DNA of 64,000 bases from Oxytricha trifallax (taxonomy: Eukaryota > Ciliophora > Spirotrichea > Sporadotrichida > Oxytrichidae): positions 40,635 to 104,634 of the forward strand of contig ARYC01000674.1 in the NCBI GenBank assembly GCA_000711775.1, in the 5' to 3' direction. Below the pieces are notes generated by a model. The model saw nothing but the letters and a program-made list of their open reading frames with translations. It was not told the origin of the DNA and ran no database searches. This document shows, piece after piece, positions 12,530 to 26,900 of this stretch; positions within the stretch are counted from its first letter, which is position 1, and each line of letters opens with the position of its first letter. The position numbers and the translations under genes were made by a program.

Positions 12530-15500
12530 ACTGGACGACTCTCTTGAACTAGATTTGATCATCTAGGAAGTGTTTACAGATGACGAGTCTCAGCATCTTC
12601 TTAATTTAGAAGACGAAGATGAATCATAACATGTTTAATAAAAATAATCAAAGTTATAATAGGAACCTCAAATTCTTAAAAATACAACCTAATTTTCATA
12701 AACTGGTACAATTGAATAAAAATAATAAGAGTAGGATTTATCTAAGGTTATCAAAATGGACGTGGATTCATAACCATAGAAAGACTAGAGTATTGTTAGA
12801 TAAGTTGGAGATAAAGTTATAAGATCTTAGAGTTGCTCTTAATCTTGGAACTAATTGATAAATAAATGAAGAAAGTTAAGCTAGGAGGATGATTGTGAGC
12901 TTATACCCATAGAAGATGATACAGAACTAGACAAATATTTTGATAAAAAGCTTATTATGGTTAAAACTCAACCAATTCAAGATACTTCCCCTCTGAAAGA
13001 TGTTAAAGAGCTTATAGTTTACAAACCACAAGATTATTTCTTACCATACTACGAAAGGAGAATTGAGCAAGTTCTGAATCCAAATAATTAAAGTTAGATA
13101 AACGCAGGATTTTAGGGAATTCCATAATCTTAAACCCTTGTGTCTTAACTTCAAAATTGCTAGATGAATCCGAGCATTTATTAGCAAGAGTAGCACATTA
13201 TAAAAGTTACTACAAAAGTACCTGTGTAAAATTAATAAACAAGCAACTTTAAACTTCAAAATTAAAAACCTCCAGGGGTACTGGTTGATGTCGAAGAGCC
13301 AAATATGGAAATTTTAATTGACGAAGAGGACATGAAAGATATAATAAACGATGATGATTTAGAATTAGATGTTGACTTAGAAGTTCTTGTAACATAGCCA
13401 AATTAGTCAAATGCTATAAAAACCAAAGATTCATCAGTTGTTATGAGCTCAAATATTCCTCCCAAAGTTAAGAAAGTCCTTAATCCTAAATGGGACTTAA
13501 AAGGTTTAAAGATTTGTGTGACAGGGAACTTAGAATAACTTAATAGGCATGAATTTGAAGATTTTATCATTAACGCTAAAGGGTAAGGAAAATTTAGCTC
13601 TATAAATTTTATTTAGGACACTTTGGAGATATGTCAGTAAAGACTTAAACATATTGGTTATCGGTGAAAAATTAATGGATAACAGAGACGTAAAGGACAG
13701 TATGAAATATAAAACTGCTTAGAAGCATAAGAAAATTAAAATTATGACTGAATCAGAGTTTGAGGTATGGTGTAGAAGAGAGTTTAATGATCGATCTTTC
13801 TCCCTTGCTTCAAATAAGTTAAAAGAAGATGAAGAAAGTTTAACTGCTAAATACAACAATTACAGATAAAAGAAGTATGAGAACATAAGAAAGTTTAAAG
13901 AAGCTCAAAAAGCCAAAGCAACTAAGTAAAATGTTGGTGAAGAAATAGAAGTTGACTTAGATTAATGTGAGAGTGAAGCTACTTAAAAGAGCAGCCCCAA
14001 AAAGCTTCCAAAACAAAGTGAGGTAACTTCATCATTTTAATTTACTTTAAAGTTAGTCAACGATGAACTGGATCAGAATGCACCCACAGAGTCTACTTCT
14101 AATACAACAGATGGAAAAACTTCAATTTCAAGTGATAAGCCTTTGAATAAACAGACTAGAGAGGCTGTCGAAATTCCAGCCTCAACAAAGAAAGAAAATA
14201 ATAGTGTCTCAGAAGAGCAAAAATAACTTTACAGATCGACTTTTATGGAGTAGCATGCAAAAACTTTGAAAAATCTAGATAAGTTGTAAGCACAGAAAAG
14301 AATAGAAGAGCATAAGTAAAAACTATTTGAAGAAAAAAGGTATGAGGATACTAAATAAATATTGGATGAAAGAAGTACTTAACTCTGGAGTGATAAATAT
14401 ACACCAACTTGTATTAGTGAGCTAGTGGGAAACTAAAGAGAAATAGAGTAATTCTATGATTGGTTAAGAGATTGGGAGGATGTTCATTTGAAAGGTCATA
14501 AGAAAGAGTTATACACTAGATGCAATAACAAGTATTAAGATATTCCTAAGTAAAATGCAAAAGCTTGCATTATTAGTGGACCTCCAGGAATCGGAAAATC
14601 TTCGACAGTTAGAGTTGTGGCTAAAGAGCTTGGATATTTATTGATAGAAAATAATTCAAGCGATAATAGACAAAAGAAAACTATCGAAAACTTATTGAAA
14701 GACTCAACAACTTCCTCTTCAATTAATAGGTTTCAAACTGATTAAACTGGTCATTTAAAAAGGACAATTATACTAATGGATGAAATTGATGGAATGTGTT
14801 TTAAAGATAGAGGAGGAATGAATGCATTAATTAAAGTTATAAGCACAACAATGATACCAATTGTATGTATCGCAAATGATGGTAGGGCGAGGAAGCTTAG
14901 TAATTTATTGAACTCTTGTTATGAGTTGAGATTTAACAAGTAAGTTATAATTAGATTTTCTTTAATATTCCATAGACCGAGTTCTGAAGACATAATGAAG
15001 CGAATAAGAGTTTTATCATAACATGAAAAATTCAGTATTGATCCAAATGCACTAAGCAGATTTTTCGATTAGAGTGGCTTTGACATTAGACATATCCTAA
15101 ACATGCTTCAAATGCACAGAACTACTTCCGATAAATTTTTGATTGGAGATGTTAATAAAAAGTAATTCTTTCATATTTACTTATTTAGCTAGGCGAGACC
15201 AAAGTCAGAAAGATTGGCAATTAATGATCAACACTTTCCATGCTTGTTTAAAGATGCTCTACAGGACAGACAATCGCTTTCTAACATTTCAAGAGAAAAT
15301 GAATTTCTTCTATATGGATTCTGATTTTCTACCTCTGTTTATATAGGAAAACTATTGGGCAGCTTTTGGTTAGTCATCAAGCCTCATGGATATTGAATAT
15401 CTTGCATAAGCTGCAGATTTTATTTCTCTAGGAGATAATATAAATGCTTAAATCAGATATCATTAAGATTGGTCCTTAATTGCAAACTTGGGCATTATTG

Positions 15501-16517
15501 GATGTATAGCTCCAGGTGTATTTTCACCAGGACAAAAGCTTCAAATCATTTTCCCAGAGTAAGTTTGAAAATTATATTCTTAAAATATTTTATAGATGGC
15601 TTATGAAGAACAATATATAAAAGCGTATTAATCGAATGCTAAGAGATGTTAGAGAAGTCTTTTGTGACTAGATTTTTTTGGAGAGAAGTTCAGTACTTTT
15701 TGAAGTAATTCCCCTTATATATGACATGATTGTCCATCACTTAAAGCAAGAACATATTGTAATAAGATTTTCCTTTCTTTTTAATTCTTTATAGGATTAC
15801 GTTACTGAAGCTGTGAATATAATAATAGATCTGGGAATATCAATGTCTATTTTCAGAGAGCACATTTAAAGCCTGTTATTTGATTAGAAAAGACTAGAAG
15901 ATTTTGATGATTTGACGCCTGCAGTAAAGAGCTCCTTTACTAAAACTTACAATACAATTTTCAAAAACATCGTAAATGAAAGCAAAAAGCCAGTTTCAAA
16001 TTCATTGAGAAGCTGTGCTTTAGATTCCGCTAAGGATGTCAATTTTATCAGGAAAAATATGGATGTTGCAGATTAGGACGATTATTATGATGATTCGGAT
16101 AAAGAGACTCCAGATAAGGACAAGGAGGAAATGAATGATTTAATGAAAAAAGCTTAATGCAATACTAAAAAAGCAGCAGTTTCAAGGCCTAGAGCTAAAA
16201 AATAGGCTAATAATGGACCTTCTGTAACAATAAATTAACCTCCAAAAGAATGTAGCACTTAATATGCCTCAAGTAAGCCTTGGCCTCCACCATCCCAAAA
16301 TAATTATTAAAACTAAAATTAGCAATAGAACAATTCATAAATATATCAGCCACAATGGGCAAATAGTAGAGATTTCCAAAATTATAATAATCAGTATGCT
16401 GGAAATGGCTATCAAAATAATAGTGCAAGATCATCTTAGATGAATTAATAACAAAGAAATTAATTTCCTTAATCTAATATAGGCATGGGTTTTAATAGAA
16501 ACAGAAATAGAAGATGA
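12530..16517 (+). CDS. RFC1: Replication factor C subunit 1 (large clamp-loader subunit)
   Basis: Large subunit of the PCNA clamp loader. In order: acidic Gln-rich N-terminus; BRCT domain (KWDLKGLKICVTGNLEQ..) at ~13480-13790; long charged linker; LWSDKYTPTCISELVGNQ, the RFC1 counterpart of LWVDKYKP; Walker A GPPGIGKSST (~14580); Walker B ILMDEIDGM; IVCIANDGRARKLSNLL sensor region; lid/collar (DIRHILNMLQMHR; NYWAAFGQ..; QIRYHQDWSLIANLG). The Gln/Asn/Ser-rich C-terminus ends NRNRNRR and TGA 16515. Five phase-consistent introns: 13583-13616, 14940-14975, 15162-15192, 15559-15595, 15759-15794, plus one near 12860. The start codon is not resolved; the coding frame is clear from ~12540. The linker and tail are unusually rich in TAA/TAG-coded Gln. 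Loading role is family knowledge. Confidence 0.9.
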
Positions 16518-16625
16518 TTGTAATTAATTTTATTTAAAGCATTTATATCTCAATAGATTTGGATATTTCTTTTGATTCTATAAATAATTTGAAATTAAAA
16601 GCAAAATTAATTGAAATTATTGATT

Positions 16626-19600
16626 TCATTCCTTCTTATCTTTAGTTATTGAATTTGTCTCCTCAAGATGATGTTCCATATTAAGATAGTTGCTTTTAGA
16701 CTTGTACTTTAGAGTATAGTCTATATGATCTATATAGACTTTTGTATCAAAATAAAGCTTTTCATAGGCTTTTCTCAAATCTTAGAGCTCAGGCACTGTA
16801 AGTTCAAGTAATAAGCCCTTATCAAAGAAATAATTATCAAATAGTAGTACCCATAGTTTACTTCTCTGAACTTCAGCACTCTCTAATAATCGTAGTATGC
16901 TAATAATATGGTCTTTATTTAATTAGGGGTCGTTCAATATAATTGGCTGGATTTCTGACCATAAATCGTGATTTTTATTGTTATTCGAATAACAATGCAA
17001 AATCTCTAGAATCTAATTAGTATCGAGGGGATTATTTCAACTTAAAATATTGTTATAAATACAATACGTTGATAAAAACATAAAAATTTATGTTTTAATC
17101 TTATAATAGAGTTAACAAATATGAATCATTTTATAATTTAATTAAAAACATTTAAATTTTTTTGTGTATTAATTGAGATAAATATGCATAGCAATTTTGT
17201 TTTAAAATTAAGACTTATTAGCTGCCATTTAATCAGTTATTATGTATTTATCTATAGTATAATATTACAATTTAAAATAAATTTCATGATCAAAGCTATA
17301 TTCTAATTTATAAATTTATAGAAACTCTTTAATTACATTATAACACCCAATTTATTAGTGTTTAGCAGTGGTAATTAATTGCTGAAGAGGCTTTCAATAT
17401 GCTTCCATACATCAATTGGCTTGTGATTTTTCAATTTGAAAATCTCGATCAACCTCATTAGAACCTAGTAGGGCAACTCCTTTTATTCAAGGACCTTATT
17501 TTCTATAAATTGCCAAAAACTAGCTACTTGAGTGGATTATCCTGATAAAGCGAAATAGTAGCAAATTGATACTATTTCTTCAAAGTCATAGTTGCTAATG
17601 TTTACACAAGTGATCTTCTCAATAAATTAATATTCAAAAATGGGTTTATATAGTGAGTATTAGATATTTTTTAAAAATTAAATTATACATAAAAATTCAC
17701 GAGGTTCACGCTCATCTTAATTTAAAATTAATGAACAGCTATATCTGCCAAGTTAATAAGATCTTACTTTTCAAGTATCAAACTTAAATTGTCCCCAACT
17801 ATAACCTGAAGCTTTTTAATCAAATCTGCTTTCTATTTCAAATTTCCAATTTTAAGCTGCTAGAATAATTCCAAAGCTCTGATGAAATAAACAACGTTTT
17901 TATATTCAGTCTGGTTTTTAGCTTTTCCATCTGGAACTAAAGTTTAACAAATTTTCTCTGCAAGTTGAGTTTTAAATTCTTCATCTGAAGAAATGAAAAT
18001 GGCTTCAACATTTTTTAATGCTTAATCGATTGTTTCCTCAACATTAAAAAGGTCCGAGCTTAAATCTAATTATGGTAAAATTTCTTCTTAAGGAATCTCA
18101 ATTCGTTTCTTACTAAAACCCCATTAATGGCTAAAATAGTAGAGAACAAAAAGCTTGAAATTAGTTTCACCTTAATTACCTATATTAAATCAAATTTACA
18201 ATAGCCTCAATATTTATTTCATAGTTAATATAGTCAGGTGAATAATTTAAATTTAACCCCTAATTTACTAAGGATTATAGCATCTATAATTATAATTTAA
18301 TTTATTTATTCTTATTTACAATTCTTCGCTCTTAAATGAGCTAACGGTATTTTACCACTCAATAAAAAAAATTAAAAGCTATTCACATATTTATATTATT
18401 TAAGGACTTTAATGTGTATCCACTCATTATTAAGAGATCATTGATTTACTTGAATAATTGTTTTTATTTATTTTCTTAAATTTCTGTATTTTTTATACCC
18501 TAGCCAATTTTTTCATTGTAAATCTGTACTCTGTTTTAATGCAGTTTCAATAAGAATCTTTCGATAGCATCTAAATTAACTTCCTTATGCAAGACTTCTA
18601 GGATTGGAATAACTTAGCTTGCGATTGGATTTTCAATTATACTCATTAGATCATGATTGTTTATACGCTTAACAATATCCTCTTTGATCTTTTGATTATT
18701 ATTATTTTTATTATTTATAATTCAAATTGCACAGAAATAATTCGAGAGGATTTATAAATCAATCTTTCATTTACAGACGTTCCCTTTTAAAAATATTTTT
18801 TTAGAAATAGATGTCAAATTGATTATTTATTATTAAAGAATGTCTTTAGAAATTATAAAAAATGCTAAAAAATCCTGTATTATAAATAAAGTAGATTTTA
18901 GCTGATATGGTAATGACTAAAAGCCCCTATGATCTTTAAAAAAGGTAATTTATGTATAACGTCACCAATCTATAAAGTAATAAGATTTGACAATTCAGCT
19001 AGTCTTAGTTCTAATCCCTTGTCAGTATCAATATTAATTTTCAAGCAATCAATAATGCCGAGTATTCTTTCTATTGCTGGTGGTACTAAACAAATATCTG
19101 GAAATTTTTAATCTGATAGTTATTTGTTCAGATTATTCTATAAGTATAGCAATACCTTCTCAACAAATTAATCACTAAATTAGGGAAGTTGATTGTGTAA
19201 AATACTAACACTGGTATGAACATTTGATAAAAAATCCATTTTGGAATTATCTGTTTCTAGAATATTAGTATTGCTAAAGTATAATTGATTTGGGTAAGAA
19301 ATTATAAGTAAATTATTTGAAGGTAATTAGAAATTTGTAGTAGTTTATTATTGTTTAGATTGTAATGAAATGAGATTTAGACTCTGACTTATATCAATCA
19401 GATAGTAATACAGATAGAATCACACTTTGACAATTAATGAAATCAACTCAATCTATTCTAGAAACTTAATTTATAAAGTGAATTGAACAACTTCAGTGTT
19501 ATTTTCAAAATTACTCCCATCACAAGTCGTTTATAGGGAAACTTACCGGAACACTGTGTGTGATACTACCTGGCAAATTTTAATGAGGTTGTCATTTCTT

Positions 19601-21977
19601 TTAAAACTGAGAAGCTTAATATTTCAAACTCCTGGTATCGGAGATGATCAAGAAATACCTCTTAAAATACCTGTTATTAGAAACTTTTTGTAACATTTAA
19701 ATTTTCCCAGACCTATAAGTATGTATGATGTTTAATTGCAAATTAATATTTTACTAAATCAATTGTACTTTACCGTTGAACAGCTGATATATATTTCATT
19801 ATTGATGAAGTATTATATACTCTTAGTTTAAAAAGAATTCACCTGACACTGCACTACTTATTTAATTTATATACTGTTAACTGCTTTCCACAAATAACAA
19901 ATACTTTAGCAATAATCTAAGATTCAAAATCTCTCCAAATCATCTAATCAGTATTTTTCATACCATTTAGCCCTTCCATAATTAAATAATCTAATTTAAA
20001 TAATCACTAGTTAATTGTAAATTAATATCATTAACTTTGTAGTTACAAATTAATTTAAATTTTTCCATACTTAGTGTAGTTTCAATAAATTTACCCTTTG
20101 TTAGATGCGACCTTGCTTTAGTTATCTCTAATAAATAATTTTGGAAATCAGCTGTGAAATATTATATAAAAGGAGCTATTTTGGCAAGCATGTGCGCAAA
20201 GTAAATACTTTCTTTTTTTTAATCAATCAATTATTGCTAATTACAATTTTAATCAAAACTTATATATAGAGTTTAACATTTTTTAAATCACTTTAATTAT
20301 AAAAATTTTGTTATTAATTTTTAGATGTGTCAAAACATGCTCTTTAAATGAAAATTACTAATCTTAAAAAGATACAAATATTAAAAAAATTGTACTTATT
20401 AGTTTCATATATGTTATAAATCGAAATTTTGTCCTTCAATAAATGTGATAGAATATGATATGTACACTAAAGGACTAGAATTTTTTAGGAAATTACTTTA
20501 CTCGGTAAACTTAGAGTTAAAAGCATATCTTTCAAAAAGATTCTTTAATTACAAAAATTAATAGACATAGAATTCCATAATTTTTCATTGATATTAATTT
20601 AACAAGTCGAAAAATAACCAATTAAGTTAAAATTATTTTTAATTAAAACTGAATTCTAATGAATACCAAATAAGTCTCAATGTTTTATCTATTAATTCAA
20701 TATATTTCTATAATATCTACTCATAGTTTCGAGTAGAGAAATAGTAAGAGGGCTAAACTCAGAATTTTTGCCTAAATCATTGGAAATCATATTTGCATGA
20801 CTGACAATAGTTAATAGATTCATATGCAATAATTCATGAAGTGTTATTAAACTTTTATCTGCAGCAATTTTATTGATAGCATCGAATAATAAATTAACAT
20901 CCTTCATATTTATCCTAAATTTTATTGAATTTTATTTCCATGAATTATATTGCTAAGGTATATATGATATTTAAAAATGATATAATTATAGACTAATGCA
21001 ATCAACTCTTTGACATTTTGCTCATTCTGAGGTTTTTAAGTATAACAGTCTGTAATTTATTGAATATTTAAAAACTCAGCAGTTTACAATTCAGTGTTTA
21101 CTTTTGCTTTTTTGGTATGATTAGGAATTGGTGCTTCTATTGGCTTTTTAGATTTTGATGGTTACTATACTTTCTCAGTAGATTTCTAAATTGATTATGA
21201 TACAATTTTTTTAATTTCAGACTCTTTTAGAATCTTTAACTATTCAATCGATTGCTAATGCTTTATATCATTTTTTCCTTCATTTATATCTTCCTTCTAT
21301 GGATTAATTGTTTCTTATTTCAATCCTGAACTACTTGAGTTTTTATTATCAAATTTATCCAAAACAGGTTAAAACTTTTAAGTTTGCTTCTCTTTCTGCT
21401 AATATTTAGATTGAAACTCTTATTTGTCCTGCTAAAATCTTTATTCTAGTCTAACTGGTTTTTAATGTTCACATTTTTATGATAGTGCTTTAAGTATTTC
21501 ACTTTCTTCTTCAACATATTCTACATTAATTTACTTTTCTTGACTGGTTTTAATTGAATCAGATTTTACAGTATTCACATAGTTATCTTTTATGACAGGA
21601 TTTTTCACTTTTTTTGCTTATTATACAATAGTTTCCTGTTTTTTTAGTTCATGATTTTTTGAGAAATTTGATAGAATTTCACTGTGATCCTTTTAATATT
21701 TAGTTTTGGGTACTTTTTAAAAGATTGACCTTCTCTCTTTAACTTAAGAAGTATTCTGAGATTTTTTAGCACTATAAGGGGTTTTGGGGTATTCATTTTC
21801 AATTTTAGAGTAAGATCTATGAGGGAATTGATGGGAGAGATTTTGTGAGGTTAAACTAAATTCACCAGGACTTTAGAAGTTTTAATTTAGTCTAAGAAAG
21901 GGTAAATTCCTTTTAAGAGTAAGGGATATTTAGTAATTATTTGAATTTATGCGAATGAGACTTTGAAAATTTTTCAT
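16626..21977 (-). CDS. Large mitochondrially targeted helical-repeat protein
   Basis: Begins at the ATG complementary to 21975-21977. The N-terminus is basic, hydroxylated and free of acidic residues (MKNFQSLIRINSNNYQISLT, later FPHRSYSK), a textbook matrix presequence. A ~300-residue Lys/Gln/Glu linker follows. After a 41-nt intron near 20970 comes ELIAL+QYNSWKQNSIKFRI, then tandem helical units (LLFDAINKIAADKSLITLHE; VNISNYDFEEIVSICYYFAL; YQVLMRLIEIFKLKNHKPID). These resemble FASTK/heptatricopeptide-like organellar RNA-binding repeats. The C-terminal exon (LEILHCYSNNNKNHDLWSEI; IISILRLLESAEVQRSKLWV; VPELQDLRKAYEKL) ends at TGA 16626-16628. Many introns (e.g. a 29-nt one near 17745). I see no clear RAP endonuclease-like end. 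A role in mitochondrial RNA handling is inferred from targeting plus repeat style. Confidence 0.6.
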
Positions 21978-22378
21978 TTTTTGTGATTAAAATTATTATT
22001 ATAAGGCTTTCTCAAAATAATAAAACCGCATATTTAAGAATTTAAAATTAATTTTATTTTGCTATTTTCATGATTAATTTATTGATGATATCTAAAGATA
22101 AATAATTCGTTGGAATTATGCAATTTTACTATTTTATAAAAATAAAGAAAATTTTATAAAGAAATATGTGCCGGGGTTTGTGCCTTCTTAACTTTAGGAA
22201 ATTTATAAAATAAGTTAGTATATAAAATTTTAATTTTTTAATCAATAATTTATTTTAAAATCTTTTTATATTACCTCATTCAAAACATATCTAAAAATTT
22301 TAAACATTTCTTACCAATCATTTAGAAACCATAAAAAGTTATATTAAAATTATTAAAATATAATAATTAATTGTAAAA

Positions 22379-23805
22379 ATGGGATCTCAGCATTCTCAAA
22401 TGGGCGTGCCAATGCCTGGCTAAAACCTATCAGATAATTAAAATCATGCTTAAATATAAGGTGACAAGGATCATATTGGAAATAATGGTACAAATAACAA
22501 TGACCAAAGTAATATTTTGAGCAAAGCTTCTGATACGACTTCTCGAAGGAAAAAGACGGATTAACTTTCATCTTCTAATGAGTCTATGACGCTAAACCCC
22601 AATAACATCAATCGGTAAGTCTTCGAATTGAATAAGTGAATCCAAAACAAAATAATTATCTAAAAAAGCTACAATAAATGAAATTTAATTTTGGGTTAAT
22701 ATTAGATTAAATAATAATATTTCAATTTAATAAAAACTTAAAATTATGAAATTTGTTGGTTGGAAATATTTGGGTTATGAATATGATTACTTTTAAATAA
22801 TCTCAATATTTGTAAAGAATTATTATAAAACTTACGATTTTACATTAGATTTTCAAATTCTGATTCAGATTGCAGCAGCATCTTTGGAGCAAACGATAAT
22901 AGATTTAGTGGAATTTCTGATTACAATGCTTCACAATCAAATCAGCCAAATTCATAATCACAATAGCCTGCTCAACCTCAAATTAAGCAGGCAGACCTAG
23001 TGAACATAGTTTTTACTTGGAATTTTGGTGGTCAGAATGTCTGCTTAATTGGCAGTTTTAACAAGTGGCAAGAACGTATCTAAATGAAGAAAAATGGCAA
23101 CGAATTCACATTAGTTAAAACTCTTGAGCGAGGTGTGCACACGTATAAATTCATAGTGGATAACGATTGGAGATTTGCTCCTGATCAACCAACTTGTAGA
23201 GATAGTAATGGAAACATCAATAATTTTATTGATACCACTAATTATGCACCTGTGACTTAGGCTCCTCTAACCTAGTCATAGGCTCAACCCTCGTAAAGAA
23301 ATACAGATAATCAGGCTTACAATCATGCGTAAGCTTAAAGAAAAAGAAGGGGTGACACTAACACTGGATAAACCCCTGCTACATCGAGTTACGGCTAGTA
23401 GATGCCTAATTTAGCTGAGATAAACTAAGATGCATAGGTGATGCCAATTCATTTCCAATATAATTTCTTGAATCGTGACGATATACCTTTGCACAATGAG
23501 AAGTACTCAAAACCTTCTCTTAATAAGGATGTACTGCAAGGCAATAAAAGCTTCTTTGATAATTAGCTAGATTTACCATCTCATGTAGTATTGTAAGTAA
23601 AATTTAAATAGAATCTTTTCAGTAAAAACTACATCATATAAGCAATTGATTATTAATATTAAAATTTAGAAATCATGTGAATACTTGGAGAGATCAATCA
23701 GAGTAGATGACTGTCATTTCTATCGCTTAGAGATTGAATAAAACTAAATTTGTAACAACTATGTATTATAAGCCTTGCCAAGAAGAAGAAGGTTTATTCG
23801 ATTGA
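22379..23805 (+). CDS. AMP-activated protein kinase beta subunit
   Basis: Regulatory beta subunit of the energy-sensing AMPK/SNF1 complex. The N-terminus begins MGSQHSQMG, a plausible N-myristoylation signal as in other beta subunits. A carbohydrate-binding module of the CBM48 type follows intron 1: VFTWNFGGQNVCLIGSFNKW..EFTLVKTLERGVHTYKFIVDNDWRFAPDQPTCRDSNGNINNFID, with the Trp/Lys/Trp positions used for glycogen. After a Gln-rich linker, the C-terminal ASC domain (DDIPLHNEKYSKPSL..DLPSHVVLNHVNT, then KTKFVTTMYYKPC) binds the alpha and gamma subunits in known complexes. Introns at 22615-22875 (261 nt, long for this window) and 23593-23669. Stop TGA 23803. Confidence 0.9.
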
Positions 23806-23956
23806 ATTAGTAACATTATTCTTTTATCATGTATTTACTTATAAACTTTGTTGTTTTTTTTCAATTCTTTATAATTTGTATTATAAGAATAGACATTATC
23901 CTTGATCTTTTAATGAAATTAGATTTATATTAAAATACAATAATATTTCCATAAAA

Positions 23957-26900
23957 ATGAAAGGAAGCGATAGTATTATTTATTCCAAATATTTTATACT
24001 TTATTTCTCTAGGTACCTCAGATTTTGAGTTGAATTGGTTCGACTTCGAAACAAGAATGCGAAAGTTAGTCTTCGAATTACTTTAGCCAACAGTCCAAAG
24101 ATCACATGAAGATAGGGAAATCCTCTATAACGCAAGAAAGTAGGTATAATCTCATTAGCAAAGAATTGAAGAACTCGAGTATTCCTTTTTTAAATCTGAC
24201 AAGAAAACAACGATTTTCGATTAAATTTATATGAAAATGGGTGAGATGGAGTAAGACCGAAAGAGCGACTAGGCAAAGACTGATCATCACTTAAACGGAT
24301 TTTTGAGTAGAATCGATGATATCAAATTTATGTGTCAAAATCTATAGACTGTATAGGATTAGTAAGATAGTTCTAACAGCTAATTTAGAAATTAATTGGA
24401 GTCGATTAATTAACACATATCAGAGACCAAGGAAACTTTCATCAAACAGCTATCTTAAGACACTTCCAAAATAAACAAAAAGATTGAGGAAGTGAATTCA
24501 ATCGTGTAAAATTCAAGAGTAATGATAGATTCATAACAACAAACTTAACTGACTTATTAAAACAGACTAGATTCATTCAAGACTTTACTAGACTAATATA
24601 AATCGGAATATGAACAGCTTTAACTAGATATCCAAAATTTTAACACTTAGAAATTAGAAATTGTGGATTTCGAAGCTAAACATTAAGATATTCTGGATAA
24701 CTTCAAAAGAATTTAAAAGCTGCTAGACATCAAAGATAATTAAGTTTAGACAATTGAAAACTTTATAGAAAAGTATGTACCGATAAGAGTCTAGTCACAG
24801 ATTTCAGAAATTTTAAATGAGGTTATGAGCGGAAAGTAATTAGAACTTCTAGAGGAAGTAGAAAAGAAAAAGTTCGATGAGTTGCATCAGGTTTTATTAC
24901 TTGACAGCGGAGTCGCTAACTTACTTTAACAAATAAAATCTATGAATGCCGACCTAGGTCATATAGAAGAAGAAGAAATCGAAGATGAGGAGTACTAGGA
25001 CGATGCGGTGGGATAAGGTACAAACCTACAAATATCTGAGGACTAAGAATCTCAAGTTAGTAACATAAGACCAGCAAATATTGATATTTAGATATCCACT
25101 CTAACACAAAAATCTAATTTAAGTGCTGCCAGTAAAAGAATGTCAAAACTTCAAAACGCTTAATCGATGCAAAATGAGAGAAGAAGGCTATCAACCATGA
25201 ATTTCATGCAATAATAAATTGCGATGTTTCACCTATAGAATTAACAATAGAATTCGAATAGTCATAACTCAGAGGATGGCTAAATCTCCTAAAATCAAAA
25301 TAAATTACTTTCCCCTAAAGATAAAACTATTTTTACGAATATTGCCAATCCTGTTCTTACAGTAAGTTATTAGTCTGTTAAATTAATCTATTTTTTAGAG
25401 AGGTATCATAAGTATGGATGATTTCGAACTAATAAAAAACAAAGTGGATAGTATGATGCCGGAGTAATATAAATTAAAGTTTAAATAATATTAAAATTTA
25501 GTGTTGAAAATTAGATATCAAATGCTCTGAAGAAATTCAATTACCTATAAAGTTAGCTAGAAGTTAAGATTCAGAATGAGTCAAAGTAATTGAATGAACT
25601 AATATTGAAGAAAGGAAAAATTATTTAATTTATGTAAAATATATCACTTTTAATTATATTATTTAAATACAAAGAGATGTCAAAGAAAATAAGGAATACA
25701 TCTCTACTTTACATTTAAACCTCTTAAAACTAATTCTTCTAAATAATATTTATTATAATAATGAACAAAATAGTCAAAAATATGTGCTAATCATTGATTT
25801 TTAAATAAATTATTTTCTTTATATTTTGTTTTATATTCAGAGATAGAGTCAATATCAAAGAAAATTAAGAAAGAGACTAGAGAAGTTTTAAAGCAAATAG
25901 TTGATGAAAATTTGAAAAATTAAGATTTTAAGGATTTAAAGTCAAAAATGGAAATTTCAACTGAAAGTCTTGCAAAAATTGTAAGAAATTTAATCTTAAT
26001 ATATTGGAAATATAGATATCATGTTTAGTAGAGTTCATTTCGATGCAATTTGAAAGTTAAAAGTAATAAAGTGTTTCATAAGCTCCCGTACATAAAATTT
26101 TAGTGTCTTAAATTGCTGAGTAATCTGAAACATAAAATAAGTCAGAAGTTTCAACTCATCATGATGATATCTCTCACAGTAAAAAAGTGAATTTCATTAT
26201 GTCAACAGAGAGATCATAATTAAATTCAAACTAGGGTATAGGAGCTTTACAACAATTAAATAAAAATAATGCGGAAAAGAGTTATTCTTTTGATTTTAGA
26301 TCTGTCCCTACTACTGCTCAATAAACGAGTAGAAACATGGGACAGTCAAATGTGGTTCCTGGCACCAGTAGTCGCTATTAAAGATTGCCAAATTTAGGCG
26401 GAGTGGGACGCTCTATTAATCAGAAAATCAGTGACATGAAAGGCTTTTTTGAGGATTCTACAACCATCAAATCTTTTGATAAATCACATAAGAAAATGGG
26501 CTAAACAAATAATGCTAGATTAAGCCAATCATTTCATCATGATTTTAGTGGGGTAGGCTCTGCATCGCCATCTCGATAGGTAAGAAACTAAAACACATCC
26601 CCTAACTAGAGCATTAAATACAGAGGTAAAAGTTTAGATAGTGTAAATATAGAAATAATGCAATAAACATTACTTAAAAAATGCCAAGAAATTATTAGCA
26701 CTAACTTTTACCCTTTTAAGGATAAAAACTTGACAACTTAAAAGATTTTTTAAGATCTTTATGAATACATTTATGTACATCAAAGAAACAAAACAACTGA
26801 CAATCAAAACGAAAATAAGATCATTACAACATCTGAAGTTCCTGATTTTTTCTCAACTTAATAAGATTTTAATAATGTAAAAAATTCAAAATTTGCCTTG

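Noticed and set aside
16514-17182. Long plus-strand open frame starting at an ATG that overlaps the RFC1 stop
   Set aside because: The opposite strand encodes the ordered C-terminus of the mitochondrial helical-repeat protein (LLESAEVQRSKLW, VPELQDLRKAYEKL). The plus frame is open only because one stop codon is used.
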